Below are positions 1 to 6,638 of a stretch of 13,217 nt of DNA, one piece after another (position 1 is the first letter of the stretch; each line of letters starts with the position of its first letter). The notes beneath the pieces are model-generated. The model did not search any database and was not told the origin of the DNA. It saw only the letters and a program-made list of their open reading frames with translations. The DNA lies in the NCBI GenBank assembly GCA_023263235.1, contig JALQXE010000030.1, positions 1 to 13,217 on the forward strand, written 5' to 3'. This stretch comes from Sediminibacterium sp. Lineage in GTDB: Bacteria > Bacteroidota > Bacteroidia > Chitinophagales > Chitinophagaceae. A program made the position numbers and the translations under genes.

Positions 1-129
1 TATTGCACACTTTCATTCTTTAACAAGATAATCCGGTACAGTGAGAAAAAGGTCCGAAGGAGTCATCTTTCTTTTAGACTTCCAGCAATCATTTCCCATT
101 CTGAATCTGTCAGTGTCACTTCATGTCGA
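1..129. other. Non-ftsZ sequence abutting the truncated ftsZ start
   Basis: This end segment follows codon 14 of ftsZ on the minus strand, where the conserved glycine-rich nucleotide-binding region of FtsZ should begin, but it encodes nothing like FtsZ. All minus-strand frames are closed by stops. The longest readable minus piece ends in EVTLTDSEWEMIAGSLKER and a stop near position 67. On the plus strand a frame is open from the window edge to a stop near 145, ending in SVTSCRDDG. I recognise no protein family in either. No terminal inverted repeat or target duplication can be judged, because only one side is visible. Its look (short open pieces on both strands, imperfect repeats) would fit a dispersed noncoding repeat or a chimeric contig end, but this is a guess. 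Confidence 0.6.
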
Positions 130-171
130 GATGATGGATGATTTTTGCTTTGGTAAGTCAAATTGAATCAT
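130..171 (-). pseudogene. ftsZ: ftsZ 5' fragment (first 14 codons only)
   Basis: An ATG at 171 begins MIQFDLPKQKSSII. This matches from memory the FtsZ N-terminus of Chitinophagales-type Bacteroidota, which continues as a KVIGVGGGGSNAV-like stretch. Here the reading continues as Ser-Thr-stop instead, with TGA ending at 121, so only a 16-residue peptide could be made. Position, just downstream of ftsA in the same direction, is exactly where ftsZ belongs. FtsZ is the tubulin-like GTPase that forms the division ring and is normally essential, so a true loss at this locus would require another copy. An assembly break or misjoin is the simpler reading. The leader before the ATG is A-rich with no Shine-Dalgarno, as at the other genes here. 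Confidence 0.75.
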
Positions 172-186
172 TCTTTTGTTTTTAAA

Positions 187-211
187 TGGGTTAGTTAGTT
201 GGTAGTTAGTA
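187..211. repeat. Short ACTAAC-rich imperfect repeat
   Basis: On the minus strand the leader of ftsZ reads ACTAACTACCAACTAACTAA, an imperfect tandem of ACTAAC/CAACTA units about 25 bases long. It lies about 15 bases upstream of the ftsZ ATG. A related CAACTAAAAAACTA stretch lies just upstream of ftsA. It may be simple low-complexity leader sequence; no function is claimed. Confidence 0.4.
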
Positions 212-229
212 TGGTCGAAATTACTTTAT

Positions 230-258
230 TTATAAAATTTTAGGTAGAAATTTTATAA
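230..258. promoter_or_regulatory. AT-only hairpin between ftsA and ftsZ
   Basis: A perfect inverted repeat of 11 bp lies 15 bases past the ftsA stop. The arms are TTATAAAATTT (230-240) and AAATTTTATAA (248-258), with a 7-base loop. The stem holds no G:C pair and no dedicated U-tract is evident, so it is a weak candidate for a Rho-independent terminator. It could be an mRNA processing or attenuation element, or a binding site for a dimeric protein, at the only sizeable gap of the cluster. The symmetry is seen directly; any role is inference. Confidence 0.5.
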
Positions 259-273
259 CCATTATGTGGGTAA

Positions 274-1686
274 TTATTGTTGGAAAGTTTTGTCGTCATC
301 CTCCGCAAAAATTTCAATTAAATTGATCTTAAAACGGTCCCAGAAACCTAAACGAACCGACATGTCTTTATCTGAAATTTTGTCCTTTCCTTTTAATGTG
401 TCTTCGTCAATGATTACCGGCTTTTTAACATCTAATTTTTCTGCTGTTGGCTTATCAACAGTTAAGGCTTTAGGCACTTCCACTTTCTTGAAAGTTTCAG
501 TGAATTGCTTATTGTTGCGCTCATAGTCATTATACCCTTTTAAAATCAGACCTAAACAGGTTGAATACATTGGTTTTTTTAATTCATCAATATGATTTGG
601 AGCCAAATGCTCATTAGGTAAACCAATTCTTGCATTTAATCCAGTTGTATATTCTGTTAATTGAATTAAATGTTTTAATTGTGAACCCCCTCCAGTTAAA
701 ATAATACCTCCATTCAATAAACGGCTATCTAATCCCACTTGCTTTAAATGATAAGTAACAAAATCCAATATCTCACTCATTCTAGCTTGGATGATACCTG
801 CTAAACTTTTAACACTAATTTCTTTTGCCGGCATTCCTTTCAATCCTGGAATGGTTACATATGCATTGGCATTTGCTTCCGTAGCCAATGCGCTACCAAA
901 TTGAACTTTCATGGCTTCAGCCTGACTCTTTAAAACACCTAAACCTAAGCGGATATCATGTGTGATATTTTCCCCCCCAAAAGGTATCACAGCTGTATGC
1001 TTTAATATTCCATCATAGAATACGGCAAGGTCACTTGTACCACCACCAATATCTAAAATGGCAACACCTGCTTCCAAATCAATATCACTCATAACAGCAC
1101 TCGCCGAAGCCAAAGGTTGTAGCACCAAATCCTTTGTAGTTAAGCCACTTCTTTCAACCGAACGGTTAATATTGCGAATGGCATTTTTATCACCCGTTAA
1201 GATTAAGAAATTAGCACCTACTTTAACACCGTTCACTCCCACTGGCTCCTTAATATTGGGTGTATTGTCCACATAAAATTCCTGAGGAATCACATCAATA
1301 ATTTGATCTCCAGCAGGAATGAAAGTTTTGCGTTGATTATTGATTAGTTGCTCAATTTCCTCAGGATTAATTTCCATTTCAGGATCCTGTCTTACAATAT
1401 CCCCACGAGTTTGCAAACTTTTAATATGATGACCTGCAATACCAACATAAACTTCGTTAATTTCTAAATCGGGATTGCTTTTTTGACAATTTTCCAATGC
1501 CTGATGAATTGCCTTAATGGTTTGATCAATATTCAAAACCTGACCATGTTGAACGCCATTGCTGTTGGCACGTCCAAACCCAAGAATTTCCAATTTACCG
1601 AATTCATTTTTACGTCCTGCGATCGCTGCAATTTTTGTAGTACCAATGTCCAAGCCTACAATGATAGGATTATCGTTTTGACTCAT
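274..1686 (-). CDS. ftsA: Cell division protein FtsA
   Basis: FtsA is the actin-like ATPase that tethers FtsZ filaments to the inner face of the cytoplasmic membrane and recruits later divisome proteins. The 470-residue product shows the actin-fold phosphate and nucleotide motifs: GLDIGTTKIA at about 11-20, LDIGGGTSDL at 211-220 and LTGGGSQLKH at 330-339. The SHS2 (1C) subdomain should fall at about 85-165. After about residue 385 comes a charged, Lys/Asp-rich linker of some 60 residues. It ends in LGFWDRFKINLIEIFAED (446-463), an amphipathic helix suited to be the membrane-targeting sequence. The ATG start is 21 bases after the ftsQ stop, with an A-rich leader and no Shine-Dalgarno. It is longer than E. 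coli FtsA (about 420), the difference lying in the C-terminal linker. The identification is secure. Confidence 0.97.
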   Translation of the reverse strand: MSQNDNPIIVGLDIGTTKIAAIAGRKNEFGKLEILGFGRANSNGVQHGQVLNIDQTIKAIHQALENCQKSNPDLEINEVYVGIAGHHIKSLQTRGDIVRQDPEMEINPEEIEQLINNQRKTFIPAGDQIIDVIPQEFYVDNTPNIKEPVGVNGVKVGANFLILTGDKNAIRNINRSVERSGLTTKDLVLQPLASASAVMSDIDLEAGVAILDIGGGTSDLAVFYDGILKHTAVIPFGGENITHDIRLGLGVLKSQAEAMKVQFGSALATEANANAYVTIPGLKGMPAKEISVKSLAGIIQARMSEILDFVTYHLKQVGLDSRLLNGGIILTGGGSQLKHLIQLTEYTTGLNARIGLPNEHLAPNHIDELKKPMYSTCLGLILKGYNDYERNNKQFTETFKKVEVPKALTVDKPTAEKLDVKKPVIIDEDTLKGKDKISDKDMSVRLGFWDRFKINLIEIFAEDDDKTFQQ

Positions 1687-1707
1687 TTTTTATAGTTTTT
1701 TAGTTGT

Positions 1708-2832
1708 TTAGTTGTTGTTGGAAGCCTGCTTTTTAGGCAAAATTGCCCTTGGAGTAGCCTTCGTATTGTTTAACGTTTTATTGTTTGTTTTATTGTTTTC
1801 TTTATTGTTCACATTTACTTTTTGTTGAGATGGAACCGCCTTATCAGTTTTTTTAGGCGCTGGCTCCTTCTTGGCCTGGGGTTTAGCCACCTTCACTTCT
1901 ACTTTTTTAATCACAGAATCTGCTTTTTTTATAGTGGCATTTGTTGCTGTTGGAGGAACACTTATTGTATTTAGCTTACTGGTATCCACTTTTGATAAGG
2001 TGTCTGTTATGGTGCCTTCCAAATTAATCATTGGAAGTCCTCCTGCAGGATATTGTATAGGTTGCAAACCTTTCTTTAGCGCCACTAATTGATGATCAAA
2101 TCTTAAATCCAATACCTCATAAGCATTAATCCCAGCTGGAACCAACACCTTTTTATAAAAAGTAAATAACCTGTTTAATTTATCTTCTAATTGGTCTGCT
2201 GTTCCTATAAGAACCGTATGTGAACCAATAGTGGGTATCATTTCAAATTCTCCCGAGGGTGTAATATTCACTTGTGCAATCTGTGCCATAAAAAAGCTGT
2301 CTTTCTGGATAATGGAAGAGAACTTTAAAATATTCTGAAGCGTCGTACTATCAGGCTTTGATAATTTTTCCAAGTCAGAGGGGAATCCTGTAAACACAGG
2401 CAAACGCAATACTGACAACTGCCTCAGAGGTAATTTTTGTGCAACTTTATCTATATAAAATGAACCGCCCGATACCGTAAAAATTCTTGCAATGGGGACC
2501 CTTTGCTCAATGTTTACTTTTAACTGTTGTTGATTGTCTATATAAATTTTAGTTTTCTCCACCCACTTAGTAGCCAATAATGCCTGTTCAATTTTATATA
2601 ATTGAATGTCGGCAATAGGCGTGCCTACTTTCACACCTTGCTCGTTAATTAACTTTAGGATTTCTTTTTCATCCATAAAAATAAAACCGCCAGCGTTCCC
2701 CGTTAAAACAATATCAATACCTGTGCATTTTTTGGATGTTTTTGCACGCCATGCAAATACAAATAAGACCACCAAAGCAATAGCAGCCAATGTCCACAAA
2801 ATTTTAATCAATATGTTTTTCCAGTTACTCAT
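1708..2832 (-). CDS. ftsQ: Cell division protein FtsQ/DivIB with long disordered tail
   Basis: This is a bitopic divisome scaffold protein, expected to work with FtsL-type and FtsB-type partners at the septum. From the chosen ATG the 374-residue protein has a short cytoplasmic N-terminus (MSNWKNILIK), a membrane segment at about 10-28, a POTRA-like region at about 36-110 and an FtsQ-type domain to about 250. Family-like phrases are WVEKTKIYIDNQQQLKVNIE at 90-109 and INAYEVLDLRFDHQLVALKK at 235-254. From about 290 to the end the protein is Lys/Pro/Asn-rich and probably disordered, with NNK-type repeats (NNKENNKTNNKTLNN). An upstream in-frame ATG at 2877 would overlap murC by 44 bases and add an unlikely 15-residue leader. 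The ATG at 2832 sits one base after the murC stop (TAAAATG), which fits translational coupling. Overall FtsQ sequences diverge widely, so position supports the call as much as sequence. Confidence 0.9.
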   Translation of the reverse strand: MSNWKNILIKILWTLAAIALVVLFVFAWRAKTSKKCTGIDIVLTGNAGGFIFMDEKEILKLINEQGVKVGTPIADIQLYKIEQALLATKWVEKTKIYIDNQQQLKVNIEQRVPIARIFTVSGGSFYIDKVAQKLPLRQLSVLRLPVFTGFPSDLEKLSKPDSTTLQNILKFSSIIQKDSFFMAQIAQVNITPSGEFEMIPTIGSHTVLIGTADQLEDKLNRLFTFYKKVLVPAGINAYEVLDLRFDHQLVALKKGLQPIQYPAGGLPMINLEGTITDTLSKVDTSKLNTISVPPTATNATIKKADSVIKKVEVKVAKPQAKKEPAPKKTDKAVPSQQKVNVNNKENNKTNNKTLNNTKATPRAILPKKQASNNN

Positions 2833-2833
2833 T

Positions 2834-4192
2834 TTATTTTTTGTATAGGTCTTGTACTTGATTAATGCAAACATCAATATCGCCTGCCCCAGCCATTACA
2901 ATTAACTTATGCGAAGTTGTTTTGGCCCATTCCAACATGGCTTCTTTTGACATTACTTTTTTATTTTCAATTTTCATGCCTTCTAACAGCATGTCACTGG
3001 TCACACCCTCGATAGGTAATTCTCTGGCTGGATAAATAGGCAATAATATTACTTCGTCAGCCTTATCTAAAACTTCCATAAATCCTGCAGCCTGATCCTG
3101 TGTTCTGCTATATAAATGCGGTTGAAAAATAAGTACCATTTTTTCATTAGGATACAAACTTCTTACACCACTAATTAAAGCACTTAATTCTTCGGGATGA
3201 TGCGCGTAATCATCAATCACCACCTTATTTTCTGTTTTTACTTTATATTCAAAACGTCGCTTCACACCTTTGAAAGAAGCCACTGCATCTTTAATTTTTT
3301 GCTCATCAATTCCTAATGATAAAGCAATCCCAATAGCAGCTGTGGCATTTTCAACATTATGCAAACCACCCATGTTTAATACCACATTTTTTAATTCACC
3401 TGCTGGATGTACAATATCAAAATGGTATGAACCATCCACCACTGATAAGTTTTGCGTATGATATGAAGCCTTGTCTTTATTATAACCATAAGTAAAAACA
3501 GCCTTATTATTGGTATTGACATTAAATTCAGTACCCATTTTTTGTATAAGAATACCGCCTTCTTTTATTTTATCAGTAAACTGTCCAAAAGCTTTTAACA
3601 CTTCTTCGGCAGTACCATAAATATCAAGATGGTCGGGATCCACTGCCGTAACTACTGCTACATTGGGTGCCAACTTTAAAAAACTTCTGTCATATTCATC
3701 AGCCTCAACAACCACCACATTTTTTTCATGGCTCCAAAAATTAGTATTGTAATTGGAAGCAATGCCGCCTAAAAAAGCATTACACCCAAAACCAGTATGG
3801 CGAAGTATATGAGCAGTCATGGAAGTTGTGGTCGTTTTTCCATGGGTCCCTGCTATGGCAATGGTGAAGGCATTTTCTGTTATCCAATTTAAAATATCAC
3901 TTCTTTTAACCACCAAATAACCGTTATCTCTAAAAAAATTTAATTCGGAATGATCAGCAGGAATGGCAGGCGTATAAACAATCACAGTTGCCTCCTTATC
4001 AATTTTATTTATGTCGTCTTCAAAATGTATAGCAATGCCCTCTTTTTCCAAATCAGCTGTTAATGCGGTAGGTGTTTTATCATACCCAGTAACAATCACT
4101 CCTTGTGTATTAAAATATCTTGCTAAGGCACTCATGCCTATGCCTCCTATTCCAATAAAATAAATGCGTTTTATATTTGTAAGTGGATTCAT
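2834..4192 (-). CDS. murC: UDP-N-acetylmuramate--L-alanine ligase MurC
   Basis: MurC is a cytoplasmic ATP-dependent ligase that adds L-alanine to UDP-MurNAc, the first peptide step of peptidoglycan synthesis. With the start used here it has 452 residues. It shows the N-terminal UDP-binding loop YFIGIGGIGMSALA (11-24), the P-loop IAGTHGKTTTTSM (113-125), the metal-binding EADEYDRSF stretch (163-171), the DPDHLDIYG motif (185-193) and VVIDDYAHHPEEL of the C-terminal domain (324-336). An ATG 51 bases upstream (4243) would add MQIISLNPFKKIKKSYS and overlap the end of murG by 38 bases. MurC proteins of this group begin close to the glycine-rich loop, so 4192, 13 bases after the murG stop, is preferred. 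It is separated by one base from ftsQ. Confidence 0.96.
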   Translation of the reverse strand: MNPLTNIKRIYFIGIGGIGMSALARYFNTQGVIVTGYDKTPTALTADLEKEGIAIHFEDDINKIDKEATVIVYTPAIPADHSELNFFRDNGYLVVKRSDILNWITENAFTIAIAGTHGKTTTTSMTAHILRHTGFGCNAFLGGIASNYNTNFWSHEKNVVVVEADEYDRSFLKLAPNVAVVTAVDPDHLDIYGTAEEVLKAFGQFTDKIKEGGILIQKMGTEFNVNTNNKAVFTYGYNKDKASYHTQNLSVVDGSYHFDIVHPAGELKNVVLNMGGLHNVENATAAIGIALSLGIDEQKIKDAVASFKGVKRRFEYKVKTENKVVIDDYAHHPEELSALISGVRSLYPNEKMVLIFQPHLYSRTQDQAAGFMEVLDKADEVILLPIYPARELPIEGVTSDMLLEGMKIENKKVMSKEAMLEWAKTTSHKLIVMAGAGDIDVCINQVQDLYKK

Positions 4193-4205
4193 TGAATAGC
4201 TTTTT

Positions 4206-5309
4206 TTAATTTTCTTGAACGGATTTAATGATATAATCTGCAATCATTTGATCGGCATCCAACTTGGCAAATGCTTTGATTTTATTTTTAATATTATTTG
4301 TGCGTGTTGGATCTTCAAGTAAGTTCATAACAGTACTCACTAACTTTTCTTTTACCTCTTTATCAGATACAATTAATGCCGCATCTTCTTTTACCAAGTT
4401 CATTGCATTAAAAGTTTGATGATCTTCAGCAGCAAAAGGGTATGGAACAAAAACGCAGGGTTTCCCGGTAATGCAAATTTCGGCAACTGCCATGGCACCC
4501 GATCTGCTTACAACTATATCAGCTGCGGAGTAAGCAGCACTCATGTTATCAATAAACGAACTCACAAAAACGTTGGGATAATTGCTTGCAGCTTGCGTAT
4601 ATTCAATTGCATTGGGCTTGCCTGTTTGCCATATTAATTGAATGTTTGCTGTTGCAAAATGTTGAAGATTGGCCTTCACAGTTTCATTAATAGATTTTGC
4701 GCCTAAACTACCTCCAATAATAAGTACTGTTTTACGAGACGGCAACAAACCAAATTGTAATAAAGAAGCTTCCTTAGTAATTTCTGAAGCGCTTATATTT
4801 TTTCTTACCGGATTCCCTGTTACAATAGTTTTATGGGCAGGAAAGAAAGCTTCCATACCTTTTGTGCCGGTAAAAATTTTTGTTGCATTTTTACTTAACC
4901 ATAAATTAGATTTTCCTGCAAATGCATTAGACTCATGTATGAAAGTGGGGATATTTTTCGTTTGCGCATATTTTAAAACTGGGAAGCTTGAATATCCTCC
5001 AACGCCAAACACTGCATTGGGATTAAATTTCTTAAAGATATTTTTAACTTGGAAAAAGCTCTTTAACAACTTAAATGGCAAATTCCAATTCGAAAATATG
5101 TTTGATCTGTTTAAGCCAGCTATGGTCAATCCTTTAATATCATATCCAGCTTGTGGTACCTTTTCCATTTCCATTTTACCCTTTGCACCAACAAATAAAA
5201 TAGCCGCATTGGGTTGTATTTTTTGTATGGCTTGCGCAACAGCAATAGCCGGGAAGATATGTCCTCCAGTTCCTCCTCCAGCAATAATGATGCGCAATTG
5301 TTTAGGCAT
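4206..5309 (-). CDS. murG: Lipid II synthase MurG (UDP-GlcNAc transferase)
   Basis: MurG is a GT-B glycosyltransferase at the inner face of the membrane. It transfers GlcNAc from UDP-GlcNAc to lipid I (undecaprenyl-PP-MurNAc-pentapeptide) to give lipid II. The 367-residue product is of normal length. It has the N-terminal acceptor-side loop GGGTGGHIFPAIAVA (11-25), FGVGGYSSFP (101-110), HESNAFAGKSN (125-135, the family's HE-N-AG-N block), GNPVR (165-169), GGSLGAKSIN at the start of the second domain (199-208), and the donor-binding SRSGAMAVAEI (268-278) and PYPFAAEDHQTFNA (289-302). The ATG lies inside the end of ftsW (8-base overlap), suggesting coupled translation with the flippase/polymerase-type partner. 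Confidence 0.97.
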   Translation of the reverse strand: MPKQLRIIIAGGGTGGHIFPAIAVAQAIQKIQPNAAILFVGAKGKMEMEKVPQAGYDIKGLTIAGLNRSNIFSNWNLPFKLLKSFFQVKNIFKKFNPNAVFGVGGYSSFPVLKYAQTKNIPTFIHESNAFAGKSNLWLSKNATKIFTGTKGMEAFFPAHKTIVTGNPVRKNISASEITKEASLLQFGLLPSRKTVLIIGGSLGAKSINETVKANLQHFATANIQLIWQTGKPNAIEYTQAASNYPNVFVSSFIDNMSAAYSAADIVVSRSGAMAVAEICITGKPCVFVPYPFAAEDHQTFNAMNLVKEDAALIVSDKEVKEKLVSTVMNLLEDPTRTNNIKNKIKAFAKLDADQMIADYIIKSVQEN

Positions 5310-6636
5310 GATTAGAGATTGAATTTTGAGAGGAAATATTTTCGGTCGCTTCTGGCATTTCTATTTCTGTTTCTTCGGGCGCTTTACCTTCAAGTTGTTC
5401 TACGTTTCTGGCAACGCTTAATATTAAACCTATGGAACAACATGTGAAAATAAATGAACTTCCTCCCATACTAATTAACGGAAGTGTAACACCTGTAACA
5501 GGAACCAATCCTACGGTAACCGCCATATTGGCAATGGCTTGAATGATTAATGTAAAGCTTAATCCTAATGCTAAAAATGCACCAAATGCATACGGGCATT
5601 TTCTAAAAATTCGAATACATCTAAATAAAAATACTAGATAAACAAATATGATAAAAGCACCGCCAATTAAACCATATTCCTCAATGATGATTGCGTAAAT
5701 AAAATCGTTGTATGCTTGAGGTAAAAAATTTCTTTGGTGACTATTGCCAGGTCCTAAACCAAAAAAGATACCTCCATTTGCAATCGCAATTTTTGATTGT
5801 TGTACTTGATAAGGTACCTCTTTATCATTTGGATAGATAAAATCCTGTACACGACTTACCCATGTGTTGAAGCGAACAAAAATTTTACCTTTTTCTGCTA
5901 CTTCGGGTTTCTCAATTTCTGCAACTGGTGCCTTACCCGCTTTGTGTGTTGCCACTGCTACACTTACAATAATTAGCAATGGTACCATTGCTACAAGTAT
6001 GGTTAAGCCAATATGTTTTAAACTTATACGCCCAATGAACATAAGTAATAATGAAGAAGCCCCAGTAAGCAATGCATTAGATAAATTTGCAGGCATAATA
6101 AATGCGCAAGTAAGCATTACCGGAATGATGACTGGCAAAAAGCCTTTCTTAAAATCTTTGATAACTGCTTGCTTTTTACTTAATGTCCTTGAAATAAACA
6201 TGAACAAAGCCAGCTTTGCTAAATCACTTGACTGAAAAGTTAAATGGATGATTGGTAATTTAATCCATCTACTTCCATCATTAATTTTGGTACCCCATAT
6301 AAGCGTATAAAATAATAATGGTATTGAAAATGCATATAAGATGGATGCAATTCTAGAAAACATGGTATAATTAATCCTATGTAAACCAAAAATTACTACC
6401 ATCCCAACCAATGTAAACTCTAGTTGTCTAATTAATAATTTGGTTGTATTGCCATTTAAAGATTTATACGCCAAGGATCCAGTAGCGCTATACACCACTA
6501 AAATAGCAACGAGTGCAAGTACAATAAATAACCCCCAAATGTACTTGTCCCCTCTAGTTCTTTGTCCCAAATGCTCTTTCACCCCACTTATGGAAGGCAT
6601 TTGAGAAAATAAATTATCCTTGGTTTGATTAAACAT
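5302..6636 (-). CDS. ftsW: Septal peptidoglycan polymerase FtsW (SEDS family)
   Basis: FtsW is the multi-pass SEDS glycosyltransferase that polymerises lipid II at the septum together with its class B PBP partner. The 444-residue protein has an approximately 30-residue cytoplasmic N-terminus and about ten hydrophobic segments from residue 33 to 407. SEDS blocks visible are DGSRWIKLP (120-128), FQSSDLAKLALF (134-145), IYPNDKEVPYQVQQSKIAIA (267-286; the Asp at 271 sits where the catalytic loop-4 Asp is expected), GLGPGNSHQRNFLPQAYNDF (293-312), IIEEYGLIG (317-325) and LVPVTGVTLPLISMGGSS (377-394). The usual QPDxGT motif reads MPANLSN at 181-187. The C-terminal tail after about 412 is acidic and polar. 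RodA is the alternative, but the dcw location and adjacent ftsI favour FtsW. It starts 2 bases after the murD stop. Confidence 0.95.
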   Translation of the reverse strand: MFNQTKDNLFSQMPSISGVKEHLGQRTRGDKYIWGLFIVLALVAILVVYSATGSLAYKSLNGNTTKLLIRQLEFTLVGMVVIFGLHRINYTMFSRIASILYAFSIPLLFYTLIWGTKINDGSRWIKLPIIHLTFQSSDLAKLALFMFISRTLSKKQAVIKDFKKGFLPVIIPVMLTCAFIMPANLSNALLTGASSLLLMFIGRISLKHIGLTILVAMVPLLIIVSVAVATHKAGKAPVAEIEKPEVAEKGKIFVRFNTWVSRVQDFIYPNDKEVPYQVQQSKIAIANGGIFFGLGPGNSHQRNFLPQAYNDFIYAIIIEEYGLIGGAFIIFVYLVFLFRCIRIFRKCPYAFGAFLALGLSFTLIIQAIANMAVTVGLVPVTGVTLPLISMGGSSFIFTCCSIGLILSVARNVEQLEGKAPEETEIEMPEATENISSQNSISNHA

Positions 6637-6638
6637 GA

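Noticed and set aside
67..162. Short minus-strand frame ending in EVTLTDSEWEMIAGSLKER, as a possible C-terminal gene remnant
   Set aside because: It runs through the ftsZ start in another frame and matches no family I know. It is too short to support as a gene and is kept only as part of the unexplained end segment.
230..258. Rho-independent terminator between ftsA and ftsZ
   Set aside because: The stem has no G:C pairs and no clear U-run follows, and the cluster continues to ftsZ in the same direction. It is reported as a hairpin of unknown role instead.
172..273. Possible ftsZ promoter: TAATTTCG on the minus strand (216-223) resembling a Bacteroidota -7 TAnnTTTG
   Set aside because: One mismatch and no TTG/TTTG at the expected upstream distance; too weak in AT-rich sequence.
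266..526. Plus-strand frame of 86 codons starting in the ftsA-ftsZ gap
   Set aside because: Antisense to the ftsA C-terminal linker and membrane helix, with no likeness to any family.
4669..5322. Open frame of 217 codons on the plus strand
   Set aside because: It lies wholly antisense to murG, whose catalytic motifs are intact. The translation shows no family likeness and is a shadow of low-stop codon use.
5864..6235. Open frame of 123 codons on the plus strand
   Set aside because: Antisense to ftsW in a membrane-protein region, a typical shadow frame with no motif.
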